From positions 11,718,313-11,782,312 of the forward strand of contig CM056578.1 of assembly GCA_029721435.1 (NCBI GenBank): 64,000 bases of DNA, given 5' to 3'. Below, in pieces: positions 32,177 to 44,202 of the stretch. Position numbers and translations under genes: made by a program. The notes below the pieces were generated by a model. It made no database searches and was not told the origin of the DNA. It worked only from the letters and a program-made list of their open reading frames with translations. The number at the start of each line of letters is the position of its first letter. Positions within the stretch are counted from its first letter, which is position 1. Source of the DNA: Gymnothorax reevesii. Its lineage: Eukaryota > Chordata > Actinopteri > Anguilliformes > Muraenidae.

Positions 32177-34788
32177 CATAGGACAACTTTGTGAAGGATT
32201 AGTGTTCGCCTCAGTTTTAGTTGTGTGTGTACAAGGGATAAAAAAAGACAAATTGCGATTATTTATTGTGCTGATGGATGTTCTGATTGAAAGTGCAAAA
32301 CTGCCACTAATGTTCAATTTCATCTGACTCGGTCACCTCTACTGGCCGCTTTTCAATTCCCCATCTAAATTCCCTCAAAAATACTTCAAGCCACTTTCAA
32401 TTTATTTCCTCAGGAGAACATTACTGGCTGAGAGTTTGTTCTATTTATTATTTTGGAGAAGATTCTCATCCAAATCAAAATGGAAGCCCCACTAAACCGG
32501 CTGCAAATGAAAACATTTCCATTACTGATTTGATCTAACTGCCGAATTGCAGTCAATTTGTGCTGCTATCTGGCAGAGGACTAGCAATTTCAGTATAGGG
32601 GAAATTTGATAAATGCTTATTTTGGAAAATGTCTGAGACATGGCCTTTGAACTCGGTTTTAAAGACAGAAGGCTTTTCCACCAATGTAAACACACTAAAT
32701 ACAAACAATTTTTCAAACCGAGTGAGAGGTTGTATCAAAAGGAATCCTTGAAAAGCTCAGCCTTCGTGTCCATTAGTTCTTTATTGCCAGTGGGTTGGCT
32801 TTGTCAGATAACAGTTGAGTAACAGGGCTGGTCACCATCTCTCCCACTGAAGACACATGAACCAAGTGATTGCTGGTTCAATGCCCAGCAGAGAGCAGTT
32901 GCTATCCTTGAGTGTTGACCAATATATTACATCAAATAAAATATGTACAAAGAGGTTGCAATGAGCATTTAAAAAAATTGCAATAGGTGGTAGGGTACCG
33001 AGGGGTCAAACGGGGGTGGTGATCTACATCTGGAGAGAGGAAACTGGGTCCCTAAATAAGGCCTCTACAATCTGAAAAACTGCTCCAGAGGCTTTACTCG
33101 TGTCCTCTCGCTGACGCGCCCCACTTTCAGCTGTTCTGTCTGGCATCTCTCCCAGGGTGTCCTCCCTTTGGAGAAACGTGTAAAAATGTGCAAGTGATTG
33201 GTACAAATCCATTGTACAAGTCAGCATTTCTGTGTTGCGATGTGGAAACAGTTGTCAGGGACATTAGTGCAGCGAAACGACTCTAGCAGCCGCTGCTCAG
33301 GGCTGTTTGCCCGCGAACAGGGTTTGGTAGGGTTTACTTTATATTTTAGACAATTAGCTGAAGCTTTTCCGTCAAAATTGCAGTTGATTAGAGCAAGCGA
33401 GGACAGATCTTACTACTGGAAAAGCATGTTTAAGGGCCATGTTTAACCATGAAGTAAACTTACTGGGGCTACACTGGCCCTTGTGCTACCAGTCTAAGAG
33501 CACCAGTCTAACATCTGAATTACGAGGCGACGGCCTGCCACTATGTTGGTGGGGCTCAAAAAAGCATAAGGAAAAATATAATGGGAACCTTTTTTTGACA
33601 TTTCAAGTGTGCAGACAGTACAGGGGTTGAAATAACACAGAGAGAAATACCAAGCCTCCCTTTGTGACATTTTTTGTTTACATCCCATAATAAGTACTGT
33701 CCAGAAATACTTAATAGCAGCTCAACTTCCATCAGAACATACGATATATCAGGTAGAAAAATCCAGCTGACAGCGAGCATGTTATTGTGAGCTCAGAGTC
33801 GCAGGTCCCTTGGCTTGATTCACACTAATATCCTACACATTCCAATAAAGTGCTATATACACAGTGCAGCCACCTCAATGTCACTGTTTCACAGAAAGTC
33901 TCCATATGTCCAGGTCTCAAGGCCTAGAGAGCTTAAATTGCATTTCCCTCAGTCTGAAATGTAATTTTAAAAATAGTGTTGGTATTGATACATCAAGGGC
34001 ATTCATTTAGAAACCTAAATGTGATTCGATTGCTTTCCATTTAGCTGATGACATTGCTGACCTGTGTTTAGTATTGATTACATGGAGAGGTTAATTAGGC
34101 TCCAATCTCCTGGATGAAGATTCATTATAAGATCTCGGCACCCTGAGTGGGAACAGGTGTGCTGGTTAATAGGCACTGAATAGCTAATCACCCCTTATGA
34201 AGTTTCTCATTATCCGCTGCTATATACTGGTGGCTCCAGCATCGCAAGTGAGCCAGGGGCTTTTCACGAGTAGATCATACTGTCTGTCAATAAGATAATC
34301 CCCTTCACGCCGGTTCGAGTTTAATGAGACGCATCAGCAATATTTTCAAGTTCACTGCAGTTTGCAAGGTGACTGTATGCAGTTTTGAGCTTGATCAGCT
34401 TCATGAAAATAATAATGAGGAGCATTTGGATAGGGCAGTGCCGCTCGATGGATTGTGAGCGACGCTATCGATCTCGATGTTGACCCTAACCGTGAGCCAC
34501 CCGATGAGCTGGATAATGAGAAGAGGATGGCGGGGGGTGGCCCTTGGAGTGGCTTCCTGATACATCATTCTCTCCCCCAACATCCCCCACTCCCCATCCA
34601 CCCTGTGTCATGTGTGAGGTACGGCCTCCGGGCCAGATTGGACAAATACATTTTGATAGAATATATTACATAGATTTGCTCTCTCCATCAGGACTCTGTG
34701 TCTCCTTAATTCTTTTCTCCCTTTTTCACTTTCACTCACTCATTCTCAGTCTCTTTTTCTCACATTCATTCCCTCGCTGACTGTCTTA
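32177..34788. other. No gene seen; possible conserved non-coding DNA
   Basis: No repeat signature was recognised. The stretch at about 33990-34480 contains GGTTAATTAGGCTCCAATC and other homeodomain-type TAATTA cores with balanced base composition. It looks like regulatory DNA, but only alignment to other fish could show constraint. Confidence 0.35.
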
Positions 34789-35285
34789 CACTACCGGTCA
34801 AAAGTTTTTGCACACCGTAAGATCCTAAGATCAAGTCTTTTTCTTACATGGGTCTTTACAACAAAGAAATCACTGGAACCCAATACTTGTTTATTACATA
34901 TAATAAATTTACGAGAAAAATCCACAAGGAATCCAGTACAGGTTATTTAAATGATCAGTTTGCATTCAACCCCCTGAAGCTGCTTGATAATGAGTTGAGA
35001 TTTTGAATCACCTGTACCGGAGCAGCGAGATCTAACAGCCTCCATCAGAGGTTTGAGAGGCACTGGATTAGACCATCACAACTGACATGCTTATATACTG
35101 ACAAAATGACTGATCCTGGTTTCTCTTAATTTGTTTTGTTAAAAACATGTTTTATATTTTGGGCTTCAGTTTTCTTACCTTTCTGTTATGCAACCAATAT
35201 GAGACTGTTACACAAACAGAAAATATAAAAAAAAAAAACAATTACATAAAATATTGGGGTGTGCAAAAACTTTTGACCGGTAGTG
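34789..35285. mobile_element. Tc1-type MITE with perfect 28-bp inverted ends
   Basis: Both ends read CACTACCGGTCAAAAGTTTT (and on to position 28) in inverted orientation. They are flanked by TA (34787-34788, 35286-35287). The 497-bp interior has no transposase. Ends of this type (ACTACCGGTCAAAAGTTT) are common in fish Tc1 families. Confidence 0.88.
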
Positions 35286-35484
35286 TATTTACTAATGTGA
35301 ATGTGACCAAGTCAGGATTTCAGACATATTCTGAAAAAGAGGGCAAATAATGAGTATGTGAGCTCTGACCATCATGAGTCAGAATCCTAAAATGGACAGA
35401 AAAGTGACCTTCTGCCGGAGTTCCTCTCTGAGGGTGGGGGAAAATGAAAAAAAAAAGAATCAGCGTCACATTTCCTTCAGCAGA

Positions 35485-35745
35485 GCCATATGTCCAAGTG
35501 CAGGTAGAACAGCTCCTCAGAGCCAGAATGGCCATGTCTGCTGCTGACACCAGACCAGAGGGCCATATGGAGCCCAGACCAGGAAACCAGCTCAGTGGAG
35601 CCGGAATGGCTGTGTCTTTCACTGACACTAGACCACTGGGCCATATGAAGCCTGAGCTGGGAAAACAGCTCATTGGAGCCGAAATGGCCACTTCCCATTG
35701 CTGACAGTACACCACTGGTCCATATGGAGCCCTGGCCAGGAGAGT
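35485..35745. repeat. Tandem repeat of about 78 bp, 3.3 units
   Basis: The anchor GCCATATG (last copy TCCATATG) recurs at 35485, 35562, 35640 and 35719, so the period is 77-79 bp. Unit text includes GACCAGGAAACCAGCTCAGT and GGAGCCGGAATGGC. Because the period is about 26 codons, long open frames persist on both strands (35444-35704 on +, 35320-35778 on -). They have no other coding evidence. Confidence 0.8.
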
Positions 35746-36049
35746 GAGTTCCAAGCCCATGTCAGGAATCCAGACCACCAGAGGACAATGTCAAATTCCA
35801 CGGTGTGTGGACCAGCTGGCACGATGGTGTAACAGATTGGGGAATGATGAAGTAAGAGGATGTGAATCGACACGATGTATTGATAAGCCAACCCCTCCTC
35901 CCCTCACCAGCTGGATCCTTGTGACACCATCCTGTCAGGTTAATATGGGAATCGGCATTCTGGGCTGCCCAAAGAAGTATGGAAAAAACCCCTTAAATGA
36001 ACAGTCTGGCCAGTGGATAAGCCCTCATTTTTTATAGATGCATAAGCGA

Positions 36050-36111
36050 GTGTGTGTACACACACCAGACTCTCATACTCTCACACACAAGTTTCAAGCA
36101 CACACACACGT

Positions 36112-36157
<46 letters not shown>

Positions 36158-36190
36158 ACTCGCTCTCACAAACCCCCACACACACAGACG
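36050..36190 (+). repeat. (CA)n microsatellite, compound
   Basis: The core CACACA tract is at about 36113-36145, bordered by CACG and ACTC variants. Confidence 0.9.
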
Positions 36191-36564
36191 GAGATCTCTG
36201 TTTACGCCCGGTTTGCCAGTTAAACCCGGCGGTATTCGTCTGACTTGCCCTGATAATTACAACAAACAGAAGCAGAAGTGTTCAGCTTCACGACCAGATG
36301 AAAAGATAGCGCTGCTAGCATCCATTCGAAAAATTAAATCGCCGCTATCAGAGGTGCTTCATTGAAAAACAGGCCTCAAATCTCTAGGCGAGAAAATCAA
36401 GAGATAATTCCATTTTTGCCCTCTCTCTGTTTATATTTGGTTATTGAAAACCCTACAGCTGGACTTGGCAGTTTGAAGAACAGTTATATTGGTTTATACC
36501 AGAGCTGCCCGGTGCTGTGCTGGGAGATACCTCTCCAATAGATTTCCATTTCAATCTGAACAAA

Positions 36565-36580
36565 GGCACTAATTAGTGCC
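36565..36580. promoter_or_regulatory. 16-bp perfect palindrome with TAATTA core
   Basis: GGCACTAATTAGTGCC is self-complementary and has a central homeodomain-type TAATTA. It lies in non-repetitive sequence. A dimeric homeodomain site is possible; this is inference from the motif alone. Confidence 0.35.
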
Positions 36581-37202
36581 AATTTTGTGGTAAATAAGAG
36601 CCAAAATTAAGCCCTATATGAATGTATAGACTTTCAGGAACAGGGTGGGCAGCCCAGTATTACACCACACATGCATCACGAGCCCCACTAATTTATCAAG
36701 ATGACAGGGGAACTATCCTCTCATGAATATAGCGTGGTATAGAGAACCCATGTTTATTTTCATTTATCATAAATGACACCATTATGTCCAGATATGAACA
36801 GGTGCAGTATAATCAATCTTCAGTCGTTCTGTGGTTTAGGAGACATGAACTGACGATGGGCGATGGTTACAATCTTGAGGAGGAAAACAGACAGGGAAAA
36901 AAAAAATGTTGCGTGATGTGTTTTGTGTTTTTTTTGTAATTTGAGCATGTGAAAAGTTATCCTCTAATTATCTGCCTGATAGAAAAATTTTATAATTTAT
37001 ATATATATATATAAAATTTATATTGAATCTCTAAGAGATATTGGAATGGCACAAAAGACCCAACCATTTTTTAATGAATAAAATGAATTTTAATAATATT
37101 TTTTTACAGTGAAGCAAGTAAGCTAATAATTTTTAATCTGAATGACACAGACATAAATATACAGCCTTAATGGGCCATTTAAAAAGAAATTATCAAAATT
37201 TT

Positions 37203-37700
37203 CGGGTGGTATGGAAGTGTACTGAGCAGCAAAGGTGCCTCACAGTGAGGGTTATGGGTTTGAATCTGGCCTGGGGCTGGTCTGTGCGGATTTGCATGTT
37301 CTCCTTGTGTTCAAGTGGGTTTGCTTCAGGTACTCTAAATTCCCAGCACTGTCAAAAGACTGCTAGGACCTAGGATAAGTAGACTAAGTAGAGAATCTAA
37401 ATTGCCAATCTGTATGAGTGTGTGAGCGAATGAGCACCCTGCCATGGAGAACAGTCTAATGGTGTCCAATCTTATCCGCAAAGAGCCAAGCACTCCTGAT
37501 GGGACTTATGAACTAATCAGGGTGTCCAATCAAGACCTAGATAAATCAGGCATATCAGTATTGGGTTGAACCAACGCCCACACTGCTCCTTTTTGGACAA
37601 AAAAATATTTGAATGCCTCTTGCTCATTGGCTGCTGGGATTAGCTCCGGCCTCCTGCCAGCCAAAGCAGGTATAAGCCAATTAGATAATGGATAGATGGA
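37203..37700 (+). repeat. SINE-like repeat, copy 4
   Basis: It has the GGGTTTGAATCTGGCCTGGG B-box-like site, 'GGATTTGCATGTTCTCC', 'GTATGAGTGTGTGAGCGAATG' and the ending 'GGGATTAGCTCCGGCC...TTAGATAATGGATAGATGG'. A segment around 37440-37620 may be an inserted or rearranged piece. Confidence 0.6.
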
Positions 37701-38214
37701 CTTAGAATGCTGAGTTCTGAACCGCATTGTTTTCACACTTTGATAAGAGCGGCGTTTCTGAAGATACTATTTAGGCACCAGAATTGGTCATGGGAGAGTA
37801 CTCTATGTGTTTGGGCCTGGTGTTCAATTCGACTTTACCAGTGTGTGTACCTGATAGGTCCCAGAAAGGTACTTAATGTCTAATTTCGACCTTGATATTA
37901 AAGAGTGCTCCTAATATGGGTCCTGATATTAAAAAGTTTGAGCTACGGCTACCTGGGAATGTGTTTGAGGACCATTACTGCTCCTCAGTGTAGCTGACCA
38001 GACTAATCAGTGACGTTGTGCATCTGCCCCCAAGTCCTCTGGGCTGACTAAGATTTTTGTTTTAACCTGTTAGTTGACGGAGGTCACATCACATGGTTTG
38101 AGGGTTGAAGCTGGAAAAGGTACTCTTGTTTTTTGTTTTTTTAAGTGTTTTTCCTCAGCCAAGTTTTGTTCTGCTGAATTAATGGATATCACGCAATAAC
38201 ATAAAAGTATGGGC

Positions 38215-38392
38215 ATAAATGTTATTAATTGACTGAATTTAACAGTTAAATGAATGCATTGTCTCCTTGTTATTTAACTGTCAGTAGAGTCAAGTGCACA
38301 TTTACAGTTAACATACACAGAACTTTGTTATAAACTGATTGCAAAATTGCAGTTAAAATAACTGGCACAAAAGGTGCTAATTTATAATATTG
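38215..38392 (+). mobile_element. MITE family C, copy 2
   Basis: ATTAATTGACTGAATTTAACAG on the left and AAATAACTGGCACAAAAGGT..TTTATAATATTG on the right match the other three copies. The terminal CACTGTT motif is degraded on both sides. Confidence 0.75.
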
Positions 38393-38484
38393 TTTTGCTA
38401 TGGAAATAGATAATAAGATGATGGTTTAGTAAACCAACTCCAGTGTACGCAGTTCATTGTGGTATCAATAAACAGATGCAATGA

Positions 38485-38775
38485 TAGTTTGGTGTCCAGC
38501 CTTTGACCCTGAAACACGCTGTGGCCAACTGAACTTGAGGAGTAGAGGGCAGGGAGTGGCGGGATGTCCCCTTATGGAGGAAATCTGGAGTCTACTGCGG
38601 ATGCTGGGTTGGAGGTGATATGTAAACTAGCAGCAGAAAAGAGTGATGCAGCGTAGCAGCGGACAAAGGCATGTAATCCCCCCAGAGGCAGAGTGGGTGA
38701 CAGGCATAAATAGCCCACCTTACACAGGGGCAGGGCAGTAGTAGATATGCGTGACAGTGTCTATGAAAATAAGGG
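38485..38775 (+). repeat. Interspersed repeat D, copy 2 (uninterrupted)
   Basis: It aligns with 8955-9148 plus 9619-9720, including GTGATGCAGCGTAGCAGC and CATAAATAGCCCACCTTACA. It supplies the empty-site reference for the MITE at 9149-9618. Confidence 0.6.
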
Positions 38776-39576
38776 CATATCTTGAGCTGTCTGCCTGAAG
38801 TAGTTCCACGAGCTATGCCCCATTTGGTGAAACATATTAATGAGATATACTTTCTCCCTACTGGGTCACTGATTTTATGCTATAAAACTTTATATCCATA
38901 TCTTCACTCTATAGAAATTGAAATGTTTACCTCAGAGTATCAACAGGTGATTGTCATAAAACTACAGCTTACTCTGAAAAATTGATATCGGTCTGAAAGT
39001 CAACTTGCAGATGCCATAGTGCTTTAATTATAATTAAATTAAATAACTTTGCAAAATATTCAATCTCTCTATCCCCATTTTCCTGTATATGTGCCTATAA
39101 TTGAGAAAATCATATAAATCTTCAAAAGGACGCCCCATTCAACACGATGTAAATTCAGAGCACAAGTCAGTCAAGGTTAATCTTGAATGACAGCTATATA
39201 TGGGCTGTATCAATCACCACATGTCAGGAGCAAACAAGTTTGTGTTTTACATTCCAGCGAGAAGCAGTAATAAAAAAGAAATAAAATGGATTCTTTTATT
39301 GCAGTGCAAAGTACCGGATACGAATCAGTATGGAAGGATTTTTATGGCCTTCCCTCTACTCTGATCCAGGTAATCAATTTCATCAGCACTCACTGCAGAC
39401 ACCCGTCCAGGGATTGCTGGAAAACGATATAAGAAGGGCCGCCCTTGCCCGGAAACTCAGAACTGAAACACAGCTTGTGCCAATGGCCATTTCCTGGGTC
39501 TCATGTAGAAGATCTGGGCTGTCTTGCCTGTGGAAAGGTAAAAACTAGCACAGGGATTCCACTCCTCACATATGTA

Positions 39577-40085
39577 CAGGACCAGTCAAATTTTTCTTAC
39601 AATATATGTTGAACAAAGAAACAAGCACCCTTTATCTTAAAAAAAAAAATCTATTCCTTCAATCAATCAACTTACCATCTTTTTTGTCATAATTTCTGGG
39701 CATATTCATATTTGTTTTCTTTTACTAGGGCAGTTATATGGCTATAATGAGTTTGATGCTGAGCGGCCCAAAGATGTGCTGCACTTGTGGTTATTTGCTG
39801 CCATTGACCTTTTTGCCCAATCAGTCCCAAAACAGCTTGATTTTAATTTGGCCGTTGGAAAATGGAAGGCGTTTGTTATTTGTTTACTTTGAAAAATATG
39901 GCTTCTTTGAGAATTCCAAAGTTTTGGACACTATTGAAACAAGAAAATTATTCTCTTTTAACATCTGAATGTTTACCTCTGCCAAATTCCCTTTCAGATT
40001 ACATACAGAAATGAAGCCTTCTAAATTTCTCTAAAAACAGAGCACTGTGACATTAGAAACGTGTCCAAACTTTTGACTGGCACTG
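39577..40085. mobile_element. Tc1-type MITE, imperfect ends
   Basis: The left end CAGGACCAGTCAAATTTTTC and the right end (reverse complement) CAGTGCCAGTCAAAAGTTTG are flanked by TA (39575-39576, 40086-40087). The 509-bp interior is non-coding. The family is related to, but distinct from, the element at 34789. Confidence 0.75.
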
Positions 40086-40494
40086 TATACTCGCACAAAC
40101 TGTACATATTGCGGGATAAAAGCAGTGAGTATTCCCTTAGAGCCATGAATGTGCTCATCTGGAAGAAAGTCTGCGAACTTTGAGTCACAGTGGTATTTGC
40201 TTGAATAACTTCCTTAGACTCTATGGGAACATGATGCGTCCATGGTCTTACTCTGAAAAGCCTAAATTATGTAAATGAAACCAACACTGCTAGGGACATC
40301 CATTAAAATTTAACTAATTAAAAGGAAACTGTTGTAATCTCCCAGGAAAATGTTTTCTACCCTTATTTGTATTACATCAAAAAAGGTTAAATTAACTCAA
40401 TTTGGTACAATGCTTCCCCTTCGGAGGATACACAAGCTGAGCAAACACACTGAGACAGGCACACCATAGCCTGAGGGACAGTGCCTAGAGAGCT

Positions 40495-40590
40495 GTATGT
40501 TGCATATGTGCATATATGTTTATGTGTTTGCATGTGCATGTGCATATGTGTATATGCATGTGGATGAGCATGAGCATGTATGTGGATGTT
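40495..40590. repeat. Degenerate (GCATGT/GTATAT) alternating purine-pyrimidine tract
   Basis: Iterated GCATGTGCATATGTGTATAT-like sequence of the type that can adopt Z-DNA. The histidine-rich minus-strand frame here is an artefact. Confidence 0.6.
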
Positions 40591-40719
40591 CACCGGCACA
40601 TATGCTACTTTCCCCCATATGTTTATATATTAATTACTCCCCCCATATGTTCATACATTAATTAGTTGTGATAATATGTAACCAAAAAACAAAGCCATTT
40701 ATTTATTCAAATAGCTGTT

Positions 40720-40800
40720 CCTACAATTGTTGCATGCTTTGGCAATACTTAAACTATGTTTTGTCATGCCAATAAAGCACATTTGAATTTGAATTTGACA
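40720..40800 (+). repeat. LINE 3' tail remnant (L2-like)
   Basis: TTTTGTCATGCCAATAAAGC followed by ACATTTGAATTTGAATTTGA is the characteristic 3' end of fish L2-type LINEs, with AATAAA and (TTTGAA)n slippage. No coding part is present. Confidence 0.65.
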
Positions 40801-43440
40801 GAGAAATGCTCTAGTAAGGTCAGAGAAGAGCTTGGATTCACAAGTTTAACAGGCGAGGTATGAAATGGCACTTATCACCAAACCCCAGCATAAGCTGATC
40901 ACTGATCACACTACTATTAGAGGGACACACCTGGAGTAAAGTCCTGGCATCAGTGCGCAGGTTTCTTAGAGACTCCATTAGCACATAGCGGGGGGGGGGT
41001 TGAAACGTACTGCAAGCTTGAGGAAGTGTGAAGTCGGCCCAGAAAAACCCTGGCAAGGCTGCTTCAGGGCGACTCCATTTTAAGCAACTTTTACTTCATT
41101 GCACTTGGGTAGGAATTTCATTTCAGCCAGATAAATGAGCGAGGTACACTACACTTTTTTCATTCTGCACTTTATCACTGGATTTTCAACAAATCATTAG
41201 TGTTCTTCTGGGCTACAAGACTCTTCGTCCGCAGACAAAAAGTCCAAAGGGAGGAAGAGCCTGAGGAGGAAAAATCTGAGGGGAGGAAAAGTCCAGGGAG
41301 AAAAAATTTGGGGACAAAAAGTTCCGGGGACAAAGAGCCCTAGTACCATTTTTCTGTTTGTTTTTGGACAAATCTGGGACCAGTCATTCTATCTCAGTAT
41401 GTCCCGACGCTTTGAAAGTCAGTCATTGAATAAATAGAATTTTTGACTACGCGCTGCACTCGCATTGCACCCCAGCGTATATTGGCAATTGAAGCATTTC
41501 CTGACCAAATGAGGATCTTCACCGAGGTTGAGACGAACAACATGACTGGAAATTCTTGGTCTATTTGTGGAAAATGCAACTGTAGCAGTGCAGGAAAAGT
41601 GCTGGCCATTCTCATAACAGGGGCATCGTGCAGGAATTCAAATTCGCATTTGTAATCCAAAACATTTTCGAAAGCCTCATTGTATTTGCATCTAATCAGG
41701 CACAACAAGCCTTCTTTGTGATAAGCATTACAGAAACATAATTGATTTCACATTCCCGTTTGCACAAATGAATGAGAAGCCAAATTGCAAATCACAACTC
41801 AATTTTCATGCCCTTTTATTGAAGAGAGTATTTTTCTATTTACAAACCCAGGAGCAGCGTTCACCTACAGCTACCCCTGAAATGAGAAGGGAAAGCAAAT
41901 AACATACAAGAGCGAGTTTCCAAACTTCAAAGAAGAAGACGACGTGACAAAGCAGTTAATAATGAGCAGCAGCGTGGTCAGGTTCTCCTTAGCCACCCAA
42001 CCTCTGATAATTTAAAACTCATTAAACATCCAGCGCATGGCTTGGACTGTTTTTGCATACCGCAGACTCCAAGGCATCTTTCTCATTAAGCTGACTCAAC
42101 ATTAAGGAGAGAGCCTGCCTGCAAGGTCGAAGTGCCCGGCTGAAAGCTAATACGAATCGGAATGCAAACGCGAATAGTTGGGATTCAGTCCACAGGAAGA
42201 GGCTGGCTGATTTTATTTTCTTTTTTTTTTATTCGGTGAAAATAGCGCGTTTGTTCTGCATCGGCTAGGCTGCTACGAATTCCGCTCCTGGTCCATTGCG
42301 GCTGTCACCATTCACCTCTCGTCCTCTGCGAAAATCAACGAGTTTACCGGCGCTCAAAGCGAGGGGGCCAAACGTTCGGAACATTAGCATGTTTTTCCAC
42401 TGTTCTCCACCGTCATGACCTCTTCTTCTTTCCTTTAAAATGAGGCTTTTTCTTCGCGACTAGCCCTCCCACATACATACATCTTCCCCCCTACCACATA
42501 CAGGCGCTTCTTTGTAAAGGTCAGGACGAGTAAAGTAGTTTTTCTCATATTTTGTGTGAGAGCAGAGTACTGACCCCTAACCCCCCCCCCATTATTTAAT
42601 GGAGTGTTTCGCCTTATTCAAATTGGCAGAAAGTATACAGGGATGGAGAGACCATAGCTGAGAAAATGTAATTGTTGCGATTGAAGGCTTTGTCCCTGCA
42701 TTAAAAGAATTACCTGAGAGTTGACCTCCCTAAAGCCTGGTTTATACTTTGAGACAATTCTTTTTCTTCCAAATATTTAACCAGGAAAGTTTTTTTCAAG
42801 GACAACTTGGGAGAAATGGTAGAGAGAACAGTTGCAAGTGAGGAGAGAAAGAGAGAAACAGGGGTAAAGCTTTAGGATTAATCCTGCGGTTAAGAGCCTT
42901 TCTCAAGGGCCAAACAACAGAATTCTTCCCAGCTTCATCTCTCCAGATCAAGTCAGGAACCCAAGCCCCATTGGATCCTTGAACTAGTAAGATGTCTGTT
43001 ACCAGTCAAGCACCTACTACAAGGCCACCATGCCACCCAAGGACATATGAAAGTATGACACTATGCTTTATATGTGTTCTTCGGCATAATCAGGTGGACC
43101 AGAGCCATTTTCAGTTAATTAAGGAGCCCTGATATGAAATGCGCAAAACTCCCACATTTTACCATTTTGCCCAACAAAGAGCATCCTTGAACTTGATTTG
43201 GTTACTCAAAAGAAGATACTGCACAGCAGTTGTTTAAATGTGTGAAAAATATTCATAAGGACTGCACTACACATCTCACAGATGATGTAATATTTCTGTG
43301 GTTTACTGTATGTTCTGCCATGTGTTCATCTCCATGTCTCTGGGTCACATGATATGACAGATCAGACACAAGACCTCCATGACCTCAGCGACCTTCACGT
43401 TGATTAGTCGGCCTTCTTGTTGAAGATCCATGCTCTGTTG
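40801..43440. other. No gene seen
   Basis: It holds a G9 tract near 40990 and a purine-rich iterated stretch at 41235-41335 (AAAAAGTCC/GGGGACAAA type). A moderately CpG-containing segment lies at about 42130-42480. The 104-codon minus frame at 41394-41708 has no recognisable motif. The CpG-containing segment could be a promoter or conserved element, but there is no adjoining exon that I can recognise. Confidence 0.4.
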
Positions 43441-44202
43441 GGGGCGTATCAGGGTTTGTGTGTGTGTGTGTGTGTGTGTGTCTGTGTTTGTGTGTTTGTG
43501 TGTTTGAGTTCATGAGCATGTGAGCACCTGGGTGTGTTTTTGAGTATGAGCGCGTGTTTGAGTGTGTGAGTGTGTGTTTGGGTATGTGATCATGTGTTTG
43601 AGAATTAAATGTCTATCTGAGTAAGTGAGCATGTGTTTGAGTATTCAAGAGTGTAATTGGGAATTTAAATCCATATTTGAGCATGTGAGTGTGTCTTAGA
43701 GTACATAAGCGTACAGTAAGTATGAGGATGCGAGCATGTATTTGACTGTGTGCTTTTGAGTGCTGGGGCATGTGTTTGAGCACATGAGCGTGTGTTTGAA
43801 TATTTGAGCATGTATTTGAGCATGTGAGCACATTTTTTGAATATTTGAACAAGTGCTTGATTATTCAAGTGTCTTTTTAGAGTGTGAGTGCATATTTGAG
43901 GATGCAAGTGTATATTAGAGTACGTAAGCATTTGCTTGAATGTGTGAGCGCATTTTTGCGCAAGTATGTGTTGAAGTATTTTGAGCTTGGGTCTGAGTAT
44001 GTTAGTGTGTTTGAGTATTTGAGAATGTGAGCATGTGAGTGAGTGTTTGAGAATATATGTGAGAGTATTTGAGCTTGTGTTTGAGTATCTGTGTGTTTGG
44101 GAACGTGAGCATTATTTGAGCACACGTGAGAGTATGTGAGCATGTGCTAAAGTATGTCTGTTTGCGTATTTGAGCATGTGCTTGAGTCTGTGAGTGTGTT
44201 TG

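Noticed and set aside
35320..35778. 152-codon minus-strand frame as a gene
   Set aside because: The open frame is explained by the 78-bp tandem period; no splice sites, signal or domain support it.
41394..41708. 104-codon minus-strand frame
   Set aside because: No motif recognised, overlapping + frame equally plausible, and no repeat or exon context; kept as non-coding.
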